Assembly (NCBI RefSeq): GCF_029360805.1
Contig: NZ_JARKNC010000001.1
Location: 558,001 to 622,000, forward strand
Source of the DNA: Daejeonella sp. JGW-45
GTDB lineage: Bacteria > Bacteroidota > Bacteroidia > Sphingobacteriales > Sphingobacteriaceae
Direction of reading: 5' to 3'
DNA length: 64,000 nt
Shown: positions 44,251 through 52,064 of the stretch, piece by piece
Layout: each line of letters starts with the position of its first letter
How positions within the stretch are numbered: the first letter of the stretch is position 1
Position numbers and translations under genes: made by a program
The notes under the pieces: generated by a model
Told to the model about the DNA's origin: nothing
Databases searched by the model: none
The model's input: the letters and a program-made list of their open reading frames with translations, nothing else

Positions 44251-45309
44251 ATGGATTTTTCTGGCGAGATAATTAACTGGTATATGCTTCACAAAAGAGA
44301 CCTCCCCTGGAGACAAACAAGCGACCCATATATCATCTGGCTTTCAGAAATAATCATGCAACAAACACGTGTAGAGCAGGGTACACCGTACTTCATCCGC
44401 TTTGCAGAAAAGTATCCCACAGTAGCTGATTTTGCATCGGCAGAGGAGGGCGAAATACTTAAATTGTGGCAGGGCTTAGGCTACTATTCGCGCGGAAGGA
44501 ACATGCACCATACCGCTCAAATAGTGATGGAAGAGCATGGGGGTTATTTCCCTAAAGACTACAATTCGCTGATAAAACTTAAGGGAATCGGCGAATATAC
44601 AGCCGCGGCGATCTCGTCTTTCTCTTCTAATGAAGCCAAAGCAGTGGTCGACGGAAATGTCTTCAGGCTTTTATCCCGGTACTTCGGGATTGACACACCG
44701 ATAAACTCAAGCGCAGGCAAGAAGCTATTTACTGAACTTGCAAACGAGCTCATTGACAAATCAAACGCCGGCATTTATAACCAGGCGGCAATGGAGTTCG
44801 GTTCGCTTGTATGCAGACCTAAGAATCCGGATTGTTTTCAGTGCCCCTTAAGGCCGGGCTGTGAAGCATACAAAACCGGGCGCATAAATGATCTGCCGAT
44901 TAAAATTAAGAATCAGCGGATCAGGGAGCGCTATTTCAATTATATCGTTGTCCGAAATGAAAAGGGAATCTTAATGAATAAAAGAGGAGCTAACGATATC
45001 TGGGAAAATCTTTATGAACTTCCCCTTTTCGAGACTCATGAACGGCGTGAACCCCAAAACCTGATAAATCAGGATGATTTTCGGAAAGCGTTTGGTAATA
45101 AGGTTCTTATAAAATTTGTTAGCCCCGCAGTTAAACATATTTTGAGTCATCAAAAACTGTTTGCGACATTTATCGAAATCGAAAATTATTCAGAACAATT
45201 TGCCATCGAGAATGGTTGGTTCTATGTAAAAATAGAAGATCTGGAAAGTTTAGCGCAACCAAAACTAATATTTCAGTTCTTCGAAAATTTCCTTAAATTG
45301 AAAGATTGA
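44251..45309 (+). CDS. mutY: A/G-specific adenine glycosylase
   Basis: A 352-residue MutY, which removes adenine mispaired with 8-oxoguanine. Catalytic Glu33 (LSEIIMQQTR) and Asp134 (VVDGNV) are present, as is the helix-hairpin-helix LKGIGEYTAAAI. The iron-sulfur loop has Cys188, Cys195, Cys198 and Cys204 (C-X6-C-X2-C-X5-C). A C-terminal NUDIX-like domain (VVRNEKGILMNKRGANDIWENLYELP) recognises 8-oxoG. It is 21 nt from ssb. Confidence 0.96.
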   Translation: MDFSGEIINWYMLHKRDLPWRQTSDPYIIWLSEIIMQQTRVEQGTPYFIRFAEKYPTVADFASAEEGEILKLWQGLGYYSRGRNMHHTAQIVMEEHGGYFPKDYNSLIKLKGIGEYTAAAISSFSSNEAKAVVDGNVFRLLSRYFGIDTPINSSAGKKLFTELANELIDKSNAGIYNQAAMEFGSLVCRPKNPDCFQCPLRPGCEAYKTGRINDLPIKIKNQRIRERYFNYIVVRNEKGILMNKRGANDIWENLYELPLFETHERREPQNLINQDDFRKAFGNKVLIKFVSPAVKHILSHQKLFATFIEIENYSEQFAIENGWFYVKIEDLESLAQPKLIFQFFENFLKLKD

Positions 45310-45330
45310 TTCAACTAACCAAAGAAGAAT

Positions 45331-45786
45331 ATGTCGGGTATTAACAAAGTGATTCTGGTGGGACATCTGGGAAAGGATCCTGAGGTCCGCCATCTTGAAG
45401 GAAACGTAACTGTCGCCAGCTTCCCCCTGGCAACTTCAGAAACCTATAACAAGGACGGAAAGAAAATTGAGCAAACCGAGTGGCACAATATTGTGATGTG
45501 GAGGGGGCTTGCGGATGTTGCGTCAAAATACTTACAGAAAGGGAAGCTGGTTTATATAGAAGGTAAATTACGTACCCGGTCGTTCGAAGATAAGGAAGGT
45601 CATAAAAAATACACCACAGAGGTTGTTGCCGAAAACTTTACCATGCTGGGAAGAAAAAGTGATTTTGATAACGGGCATGGAGATAACGGTACGAACACTG
45701 ATCATACAACTCCGTCAAAAGCGGCAGAGGACCAACCGATGGATTATAACAAGCCGGGAAATGCCGAGGATGATCTGCCTTTTTAG
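45331..45786 (+). CDS. ssb: Single-stranded DNA-binding protein
   Basis: A 151-residue SSB with an OB fold (NKVILVGHLGKDPEVRHLEGNVTVASFPLATSETY), an acidic disordered tail and a C-terminal tip DDLPF that recruits partner proteins, slightly different from the DDDIPF consensus. It follows mutY closely, so both are probably on one transcript. Confidence 0.95.
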   Translation: MSGINKVILVGHLGKDPEVRHLEGNVTVASFPLATSETYNKDGKKIEQTEWHNIVMWRGLADVASKYLQKGKLVYIEGKLRTRSFEDKEGHKKYTTEVVAENFTMLGRKSDFDNGHGDNGTNTDHTTPSKAAEDQPMDYNKPGNAEDDLPF

Positions 45787-45851
45787 TTATGAGCTGCGAG
45801 CAATGAGATATGTGCATTGACCTCTGAGCTATTGGAATCATCCGCAGACGA

Positions 45852-47171
45852 TTACTTTTTCTGCATCTCCATATAATCTACTGTCAGGCCGGCAAGCGCC
45901 TTCACACCGAGCTTAAATGCACTCTCATCAATGAAGAAATCCGGTGTATGGTGCGATGTCGCAGTTTTAGGGTCCTTCCCTTTTGGCATCCCGCCCAGGA
46001 AGAAGAATAAGCCGGGAACTTTCTCCTGGAAAAATGAAAAGTCTTCGGCGCCGGTAATAGGCGGTATAAGCTTGACATTATCTGCTCCTGCGGTTCTCTG
46101 TAATGAGGGAAGCATCTTATCGGTTAGTGCAAGGTTATTGAATGTAACCGGATAGTGTGTACTGAACGGGATCTTAACTTCAGCCGTAGCACCTGCCGCT
46201 TCTGCCGTTTTAGTTGCGATGGTCTTGATCCTTTCCTCCATCATTTTGTAATCACCATCACTCAGGTAACGGATGGTGCCCATCATTTCAGCCTGCTCCG
46301 GAATGATATTGAACCTAACGCCTGAGTGCACCGATCCGATGGTAAGTACTCCCGCATTTTCAGTCACGTTTAGGTTTCTGCTTACAATAGTTTGCAAGTT
46401 GTTTATGATCTGGGCGGAAGTCACGATAGGGTCAACCGAGGACCACGGCGATGCGCCATGAGCTTGTTTTCCTTTTACAAGGATCCTTATATCGTCGGCA
46501 CCGGCCATCATGCCGCCAGGACGATAGGTTAGCGTTCCCACTTCTGTCTGTGCCCAAATGTGAAGCCCGAAGATGACATCAACTTTCGGATTTTCAAGAG
46601 CTCCTTCGGCAACCATTAGCTTAGCTCCACCTTCTTCGCCCGCCGGCGCACCCTCCTCTGCTGGTTGAAAAATAAACTTAACAGTCCCTTTAAGATCAGC
46701 CTTCATCCCAGCCAAAATCTCAGCAACGCCCATCAGCATAGCTGTATGTGAATCGTGTCCGCATGCATGCATTACGCCCACCTCTTGCCCTGCATATTGT
46801 GTTTTGACGGTTGATTTAAACGGCAGGTTACCTCGCTCAGTTACAGGGAGTGCATCCATATCGGCTCGTAAAGCTACTACAGGTCCTGGCTTACCCCCTC
46901 TAAGAATGGCTACTACACCGGTTTTTGCAACACCTGTTTTAACTTCCAAACCCAGGCTCTGCAAGTGCTTGGCAACAATACCAGCGGTCCGGTTCTCACG
47001 GTTTCCAAGTTCTGGATTGGCGTGAAAGTCGCGCCGCCATTCGATTACTTTAGCCTCTATTTTATCGGCAGCGAGACTGAGTTTAACTCTGGAATTAACA
47101 GTCTGTGCAAAAGCGGGTAATGATCCAGAAAAGATAATAGCCGCAAGTAAATGTTTAATAGTGTTGCTCAT
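45852..47171 (-). CDS. M20-family amidohydrolase (secreted)
   Basis: A 439-residue M20D amidohydrolase with a signal peptide ending near ALPAFAQ. The di-zinc motifs ADMDALPV and HACGHDSHTAML and the glutamate pair in EEGAPAGEEGGAK are present. Family members cleave acyl groups from amino acids or peptides; being exported, it would act on periplasmic substrates. No partner genes. Confidence 0.92.
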   Translation of the reverse strand: MSNTIKHLLAAIIFSGSLPAFAQTVNSRVKLSLAADKIEAKVIEWRRDFHANPELGNRENRTAGIVAKHLQSLGLEVKTGVAKTGVVAILRGGKPGPVVALRADMDALPVTERGNLPFKSTVKTQYAGQEVGVMHACGHDSHTAMLMGVAEILAGMKADLKGTVKFIFQPAEEGAPAGEEGGAKLMVAEGALENPKVDVIFGLHIWAQTEVGTLTYRPGGMMAGADDIRILVKGKQAHGASPWSSVDPIVTSAQIINNLQTIVSRNLNVTENAGVLTIGSVHSGVRFNIIPEQAEMMGTIRYLSDGDYKMMEERIKTIATKTAEAAGATAEVKIPFSTHYPVTFNNLALTDKMLPSLQRTAGADNVKLIPPITGAEDFSFFQEKVPGLFFFLGGMPKGKDPKTATSHHTPDFFIDESAFKLGVKALAGLTVDYMEMQKK

Positions 47172-47272
47172 GAGACTAAATGTAGTAAAAATCTGGGATT
47201 GTACTCCCGCCTACATTTCTTTCAAAACAACAGACATTTGAAACATTCGCTTCGTATATGTCTGCGAGCTTC

Positions 47273-47773
47273 TTATTTCAGCAGGTAATATATTTTCCTG
47301 TACATCTCCGGCAACGATGGTTCGGGATGGATCAGGTTGCCGTCAATCTTAACATTCTCGGGGTTGCCTTTAGAAATGTCATAGTCGAAAGTCAGCGTAT
47401 GTACTTGCCCGTCTCCCAGGTCTAGAAAAAATTCATTTGCTTTATTGCTCAGTCTTAAAGCAACAAGTTCTGTTGACATAATCTGGTTGAAGGGAAATGT
47501 GTTTTTGAGATTCTCGCCATAGGAAAATGGTTGCCTTATAATAAAGCTAATATTCTTGGAAACGCCGTTTTCCTTATAGCTGATCTTAATATTATCCTTA
47601 TTAAACGACCCGGCAAACGCGGTATTCAAACGATCTTTATTCTGATCGTCTTTTATGATTAATCTAAACTCCGGGCTGTCTACCGGACTGCATCCGCAGA
47701 CGCTCATTGGGTCTTCTTTTGTGCAGCTAAGCCCCATTGTTAAAACAAACAGGCAGGCAAGGAACTTTTTCAT
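47273..47773 (-). CDS. Hypothetical lipoprotein
   Basis: A 166-residue lipoprotein; the start is the ATG at 47771-47773 with lipobox GLSC. The mature part has two cysteines close together (SVCGCSP) and a beta-rich sequence with no recognised domain. It lies between the M20 gene and cutC. Function unknown. Confidence 0.72.
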   Translation of the reverse strand: MKKFLACLFVLTMGLSCTKEDPMSVCGCSPVDSPEFRLIIKDDQNKDRLNTAFAGSFNKDNIKISYKENGVSKNISFIIRQPFSYGENLKNTFPFNQIMSTELVALRLSNKANEFFLDLGDGQVHTLTFDYDISKGNPENVKIDGNLIHPEPSLPEMYRKIYYLLK

Positions 47774-47870
47774 AGAATTGAGGATGATTGTGAAACCAAA
47801 TAGGATCTTTATAACGATACGCCTGATCTGGTTTAAATGCAACAGACTGGTAGCAGTTTATTCTCCCAGC

Positions 47871-48596
47871 TTAAATCGCCCTCAGGATCTGCCGCATTAA
47901 TTTCACTTTTTCAATATCAGTCTGATACGGATACTGATCGCCGACACTATTCTGAATCATGTCCACGGGTGCTTCGGTCATCTTTGATTTGGCTGTGCTA
48001 TGGAACTCAATCGCGCCGGTTTCTTCTATTATTCTCGGCAAATTAGCCGTAGTAATTCCCGATCCCGGCATAATGATGATCCTTTTTCGGGCTTTTTTTA
48101 TAAGCTTAGCAAGCAATGGTATACCATCCTCTGCAGATGCTTCTCCGCCGGATGTTAAAATACGGCTAAATCCAAGATCAATAACATCCTCGAGCCCCTG
48201 CAAAAGATCATTGCAGCGGTCAAAAGCACGATGGAATGTAACCTGCATTGTCCCGGCTAAAGCCATAAGCTCCTCGCATCTTTCCGTGTCAATACTGCCG
48301 TCCGCTTTCAGTATTCCAAATACAACTCCAGGACAGCCGGATTCTGCGCAGCAAGCCACATCCTGCTTCATTACTTCGAACTCGTTACGGGAATACACAA
48401 AATCACCGCCTCTGGGACGGATTATTGGAAAGACAGGTATATTGAATAAGCTAATGCAGGTTTTAATCATCCCATACGAGGGTGTGGTCCCGCCTTCCGA
48501 AAGATTATCGCAAAGTTCAATACGATCAGCGCCTCCATCTGCTGCCGCGGAGACCGAAGCCAGTGAGCCTGCGCATATTTCAAGAGTATAGTTCAT
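47871..48596 (-). CDS. cutC: CutC family protein
   Basis: A 241-residue TIM-barrel protein. ADRIELCDNLSEGGTTPSYGM, RPRGGDFVYS and TFHRAFDRC are CutC marks. The name suggests copper homeostasis, but the enzymatic role is unsettled. It overlaps the upstream glycosylasparaginase by one base (stop/start TAATG), so the two are translationally coupled. Confidence 0.92.
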   Translation of the reverse strand: MNYTLEICAGSLASVSAAADGGADRIELCDNLSEGGTTPSYGMIKTCISLFNIPVFPIIRPRGGDFVYSRNEFEVMKQDVACCAESGCPGVVFGILKADGSIDTERCEELMALAGTMQVTFHRAFDRCNDLLQGLEDVIDLGFSRILTSGGEASAEDGIPLLAKLIKKARKRIIIMPGSGITTANLPRIIEETGAIEFHSTAKSKMTEAPVDMIQNSVGDQYPYQTDIEKVKLMRQILRAI

Positions 48597-49621
48597 TAAT
48601 AATAACTATTGCCCTTTATGAGTAATGCCTGATCGTTTTTATCACACACAGCAAAGCTAAAGCCCTTCTGGATCGCATAGGCTCCGTATTCCCCTTGTTT
48701 ATTGATTGCCAGAAAGCCCACCTGGATATTCTTTGCCGTCTCAGGCTTCTTTTTAATGATCCTCATTACCGCTTCTTTGCAGGCATTCTCCGGCGAATAA
48801 CCCTGACGCATTAATTCCACTACGAGAAAACTTCCAACATTCCTGATCACTTCCTCGCCCACACCGGTCGAAGTAGCTCCGCCGATCTCATTATCTACAT
48901 ACAAACCCGCGCCTATAATAGGCGAATCCCCAACGCGCCCATGCATTTTAAAGGCCATCCCGCTTGTGGTACAGGCTCCTGATATATTGCCTTTCGCATC
49001 AATAGCCAACATTCCGATCGTATCGTGATTGTATTTATTACCGGGAAGCTTGTCGGGCCGGAAAGATTTATTCTCAATATTTATTTCCGGCTTATATTCA
49101 GATTTCTTAAGCCATTGTTTCCAGGCCTCTTCCGATTCCGGAGTCAGAAGGTTTTCCTTTTTGAAGCCTTGCTGCAGCGCAAAATTCAGGGCTCCCTCAC
49201 CTACTAACATGACATGAGGTGTTTTTTCCATTACCAGCCGTGCAACAGAGATAGGATGAACTATGTTTTCAAGAGCAGCAACGCTGCCGCAATTACCAAA
49301 TTCATCCATGATGCAGGCGTCAAGCGTTACTTTGCCATCCCGGTCAGGGAAACCTCCCAGGCCAACGCTTTGATTGTCCGGGTCGGCCTCGGGGATGCGG
49401 ACACCTTTTTCTACCGCATCCAATGCCCGTCCATTATTTCTCAGCACTTCCCACGCAGCAGCGTTGGCGGCAAGGCCAAAATCCCAGGTGGAAATTACAA
49501 TGGGCTTGTCTGAGACGGGATTAGAATTAGGAATACCGGCTTCGCCGAATGAACTGTTTCCAGCCAGTATTGAAGCTCCGGCTAAAGAAGTGGCTTTAAG
49601 AAATTTTCGACGGTCTACCAT
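48596..49621 (-). CDS. Glycosylasparaginase (isoaspartyl peptidase/L-asparaginase family), Tat-type signal
   Basis: A 341-residue Ntn-hydrolase; the start is the ATG at 49619-49621. The N-terminus MVDRRKFLKATSLAGAS is a twin-arginine export signal. The precursor is cut before Thr201 (NHDTIGML), which becomes the nucleophile; GRVGDSPIIGAGLY completes the active site. It cleaves Asn-linked GlcNAc or beta-aspartyl bonds in the periplasm. Coupled to cutC by a one-base overlap. Confidence 0.92.
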   Translation of the reverse strand: MVDRRKFLKATSLAGASILAGNSSFGEAGIPNSNPVSDKPIVISTWDFGLAANAAAWEVLRNNGRALDAVEKGVRIPEADPDNQSVGLGGFPDRDGKVTLDACIMDEFGNCGSVAALENIVHPISVARLVMEKTPHVMLVGEGALNFALQQGFKKENLLTPESEEAWKQWLKKSEYKPEINIENKSFRPDKLPGNKYNHDTIGMLAIDAKGNISGACTTSGMAFKMHGRVGDSPIIGAGLYVDNEIGGATSTGVGEEVIRNVGSFLVVELMRQGYSPENACKEAVMRIIKKKPETAKNIQVGFLAINKQGEYGAYAIQKGFSFAVCDKNDQALLIKGNSYY

Positions 49622-49662
49622 GATTAAAGGTAGCGAATTGAGTGGGAATATATTGACACAAG

Positions 49663-49774
49663 AGCCAAGAATCAAGACCTATTTATACTTAGCATCAAAT
49701 TTCTTCATCGATTTTACACTGGGCGTTTTGTGAAAATCCTGATTCTTGGCTCCTGATTCTTGATTCTCGGTTCT
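49663..49774. repeat. Inverted and direct repeats of an agccaagaatca unit
   Basis: agccaagaatca (49663-49674) and tgattcttggct (49740-49751) are perfect 12-nt reverse complements, followed by two more direct copies of tgattctt up to the aspS stop region. A related unit occurs at 8371-8403. Confidence 0.65.
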
Positions 49775-51518
49775 AAACAGTTGTATCAATACTCAACTCC
49801 TTCAACTGCTCAATAGAAATAGTCGAAGGTGAATCAATCATAATATCCCGTCCGGAATTGTTTTTAGGGAAGGCGATCACGTCCCGGATTGAATCCAGGC
49901 CGGCAAAGATCGATACCAAGCGGTCGAAACCAAATGCTATCCCCCCGTGCGGCGGCGCACCGTACTCGAAGGCGTCGAGCAGGAAGCCGAATTGCTTCTG
50001 TGCTTCCTCTGTACTAAAGCCCAGGTGCCTGAACATCAGTGATTGCAGCTCACGATCGTGGATCCGGATAGACCCGCCACCAATTTCGGTACCGTTGATA
50101 ACCATATCATACGCATTGGCGCGAACTTCGCCCGGATTGCTATCCAGCATGGAAATATCTTCCGGCTTAGGTGAAGTGAACGGATGGTGCATGGCATGGT
50201 ACCGCTGGGTATCCTCATCCCACTCCAAAAGAGGAAAGTCCAGCACCCATAATGGGGCAAATGTGTTCTTATCCCTCAAACCTAGTCGGGTGCCCATCTC
50301 AAGGCGAAGCTCGCTTAATTGTTTACGAACCCTGTCTTTTTGGCCAGCCATGATCAGCATCAAGTCACCCGGCTTCGAATCGAAGGCTGCCGACCATTTC
50401 TTCAGATCGTCTTCATTATAGAATTTATCTACGGAAGATTTCAGACTGTCATCGGCGTTATGGCGAAGGTAGATCAGGCCAGTTGCCCCAATCTGAGGTC
50501 TTTTAATAAAGTCTGTAAGCTCATCAACCTGCTTACGGGTATATTCCGCACAGTTTTGAGCATTAATACCGATAATAAGTTCTGCATTGTCAAATACCGG
50601 GAAATCCTTGCCTTTAACTATATCCGTAAGATCAACGAACTTCATTTCAAAACGGGTATCCGGTTTGTCTGAACCATATAAACGCATAGCATCAGCATAC
50701 TGCATCCTTGGCACATCAACGAGGTCAACGTTTTTCACGTTCTTAAACAGTGTACGGATCAGTCCCTCAAAAACGTTCAGAATATCTTCCTGCTCGATAA
50801 ACGCCATTTCACAATCGATCTGAGTAAATTCAGGCTGACGGTCCGCACGAAGGTCTTCGTCACGGAAACATTTAACGATCTGGAAATATCTGTCAAAACC
50901 CGACACCATCAAAAGCTGTTTAAACGTTTGCGGCGACTGGGGCAGGGCATAAAACTCACCAGGGTTCATGCGGCTCGGTACCACAAAATCACGCGCACCC
51001 TCGGGTGTAGACTTAATCAGAACCGGGGTCTCCACCTCTATAAAGTCAAGGCCATCCAGGTACTTACGCACCTCCTGAGCCATTTTATGACGCAACACAA
51101 GGTTATTCCTTACCGGATTACGGCGCAGATCAAGGTATCTGTATTTTGCACGAAGGTCGTCGCCCCCGTCGGTTTCGTCTTCTATAAGGAACGGGGGAAG
51201 CTTCGCGGCATTTAAAAGCTCCATATTGGAAACTTTTATCTCCACTTCTCCAGTTGGCATTTTAAGGTTTTTATTTGAACGCTCAATAACCTTACCGCTC
51301 ACCTTAATTACAAATTCACGCCCAAGATCACGTGCCTGTGCACGCAGATCAGCATTGTCGTCAGAGTTAAAGGTCAGCTGCGTAATACCGTACCGATCGC
51401 GCATATCAATGAAGGTCATACCTCCCAGATCGCGCGATTTCTGCACCCAACCGGTAAGCGTAACTTCTTTGTCTAAATCGTTGATGGTTAGTTCTCCGCA
51501 AGTGTGTGTTCTGAGCAT
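49773..51518 (-). CDS. aspS: Aspartyl-tRNA synthetase
   Basis: A 581-residue bacterial-type class II synthetase. An N-terminal OB domain ([23 protein letters not shown]) binds the anticodon; motif 2 is in [18 protein letters not shown], a GAD insertion domain follows, and motif 3 is [12 protein letters not shown]. Complete. A TACTTTTG box on the minus strand lies 18 nt upstream. Confidence 0.98.
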   Translation of the reverse strand: MLRTHTCGELTINDLDKEVTLTGWVQKSRDLGGMTFIDMRDRYGITQLTFNSDDNADLRAQARDLGREFVIKVSGKVIERSNKNLKMPTGEVEIKVSNMELLNAAKLPPFLIEDETDGGDDLRAKYRYLDLRRNPVRNNLVLRHKMAQEVRKYLDGLDFIEVETPVLIKSTPEGARDFVVPSRMNPGEFYALPQSPQTFKQLLMVSGFDRYFQIVKCFRDEDLRADRQPEFTQIDCEMAFIEQEDILNVFEGLIRTLFKNVKNVDLVDVPRMQYADAMRLYGSDKPDTRFEMKFVDLTDIVKGKDFPVFDNAELIIGINAQNCAEYTRKQVDELTDFIKRPQIGATGLIYLRHNADDSLKSSVDKFYNEDDLKKWSAAFDSKPGDLMLIMAGQKDRVRKQLSELRLEMGTRLGLRDKNTFAPLWVLDFPLLEWDEDTQRYHAMHHPFTSPKPEDISMLDSNPGEVRANAYDMVINGTEIGGGSIRIHDRELQSLMFRHLGFSTEEAQKQFGFLLDAFEYGAPPHGGIAFGFDRLVSIFAGLDSIRDVIAFPKNNSGRDIMIDSPSTISIEQLKELSIDTTV

Positions 51519-51535
51519 AAAATTTCTTAAAGTGG

Positions 51536-51543
51536 CAAAAGTA
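51536..51543 (-). promoter_or_regulatory. -7 box of aspS
   Basis: On the minus strand TACTTTTG matches TAnnTTTG; the context GTACTTTTG resembles the infB internal box. It would give a very short leader. Confidence 0.45.
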
Positions 51544-51724
51544 CGGTTTTTGGAAAACTTGAGATACTATAAATTGCATTTTTATGCAGGGTTCTGCTAG
51601 AAGTCAGCCATTTAAGGCATTTGACAACGCAGGCTTATTATCCAAAACAAAATAGCGGGATTCAGAGGAAGGCAGAGGGCAGCAATAATAGCAAGGTTTC
51701 AATACAATAATTAGTTTTTATTCA

Positions 51725-51732
51725 TAACTTTG
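51725..51732 (+). promoter_or_regulatory. -7 box of the TPP-regulated transcript
   Basis: TAACTTTG is a perfect TAnnTTTG element placed 12 nt before the TPP aptamer. No ideal -33 element. Confidence 0.55.
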
Positions 51733-51743
51733 CTCCATCAATA

Positions 51744-51920
51744 AGGGGTGCCTTGTTTGCGAAATCAAACACAAAAACAGGCTGAGATTAAACCCATCGA
51801 TGGACGTTGTACGTTATACGTTGTACGTTATAAGTCTTACACAAGGCTCATAGCTCACAGCTGATAGCTCATCTCCTGAGAGCACCTGATCCGGATAATG
51901 CCGGCGTAGGGAGGTAATGT
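51744..51920 (+). ncRNA. TPP (THI-box) riboswitch with large internal insertion
   Basis: The conserved parts are all present: GGGGTGCC at 51745-51752, GGCTGAGA at 51780-51787, AACCC at 51791-51795, and ACCTGATCCGGATAATGCCGG / CGTAGGGA running to about 51912. Between AACCC and ACCTGATC, where other TPP aptamers have a few bases, there is an 88-nt insert (51796-51883). The insert carries a 14-nt tandem repeat and a tagctca direct repeat. It controls the downstream TonB receptor and probably thiE. Confidence 0.93.
51804..51831 (+). repeat. 14-nt tandem repeat inside the riboswitch
   Basis: acgttgtacgttat occurs twice in a row without error (51804-51817, 51818-51831). In the frame gttgtacgttatac it matches 13 of 14 bases of the unit at 26522-26549. 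Confidence 0.8.
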
Positions 51921-51927
51921 TAAGGAA

Positions 51928-52031
51928 CTGGATAGAACCCCACTGTCCAGCATGTTTAACTGTTTTATTTTATTCATTTTGAAACCATCATGAGCATACA
52001 GCTCAAAAATTAGCATAACTATGCTCATGAT
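51928..52031 (+). promoter_or_regulatory. Putative expression platform of the TPP riboswitch
   Basis: Two hairpins: an 8-bp stem with a 7-nt loop (51928-51935 with 51943-51950) followed by a T-rich stretch, and a 12-bp perfect stem (51987-51998 with 52020-52031) ending 33 nt before the receptor ATG. Either could be the TPP-dependent terminator or a translation block. Confidence 0.5.
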
Positions 52032-52064
52032 AGCTTCATTGCCGTTGAAACAATCATTTAATCA

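Noticed and set aside
47959-48591. A 210-codon open frame on the plus strand
   Set aside because: It is antisense to cutC along its whole length, is rich in Ser and Pro with no recognisable domain, and cutC is a certain gene.
49858-50421. A 187-codon open frame on the plus strand
   Set aside because: Antisense to aspS, low-complexity Ser/Arg composition, no homology that I recognise.
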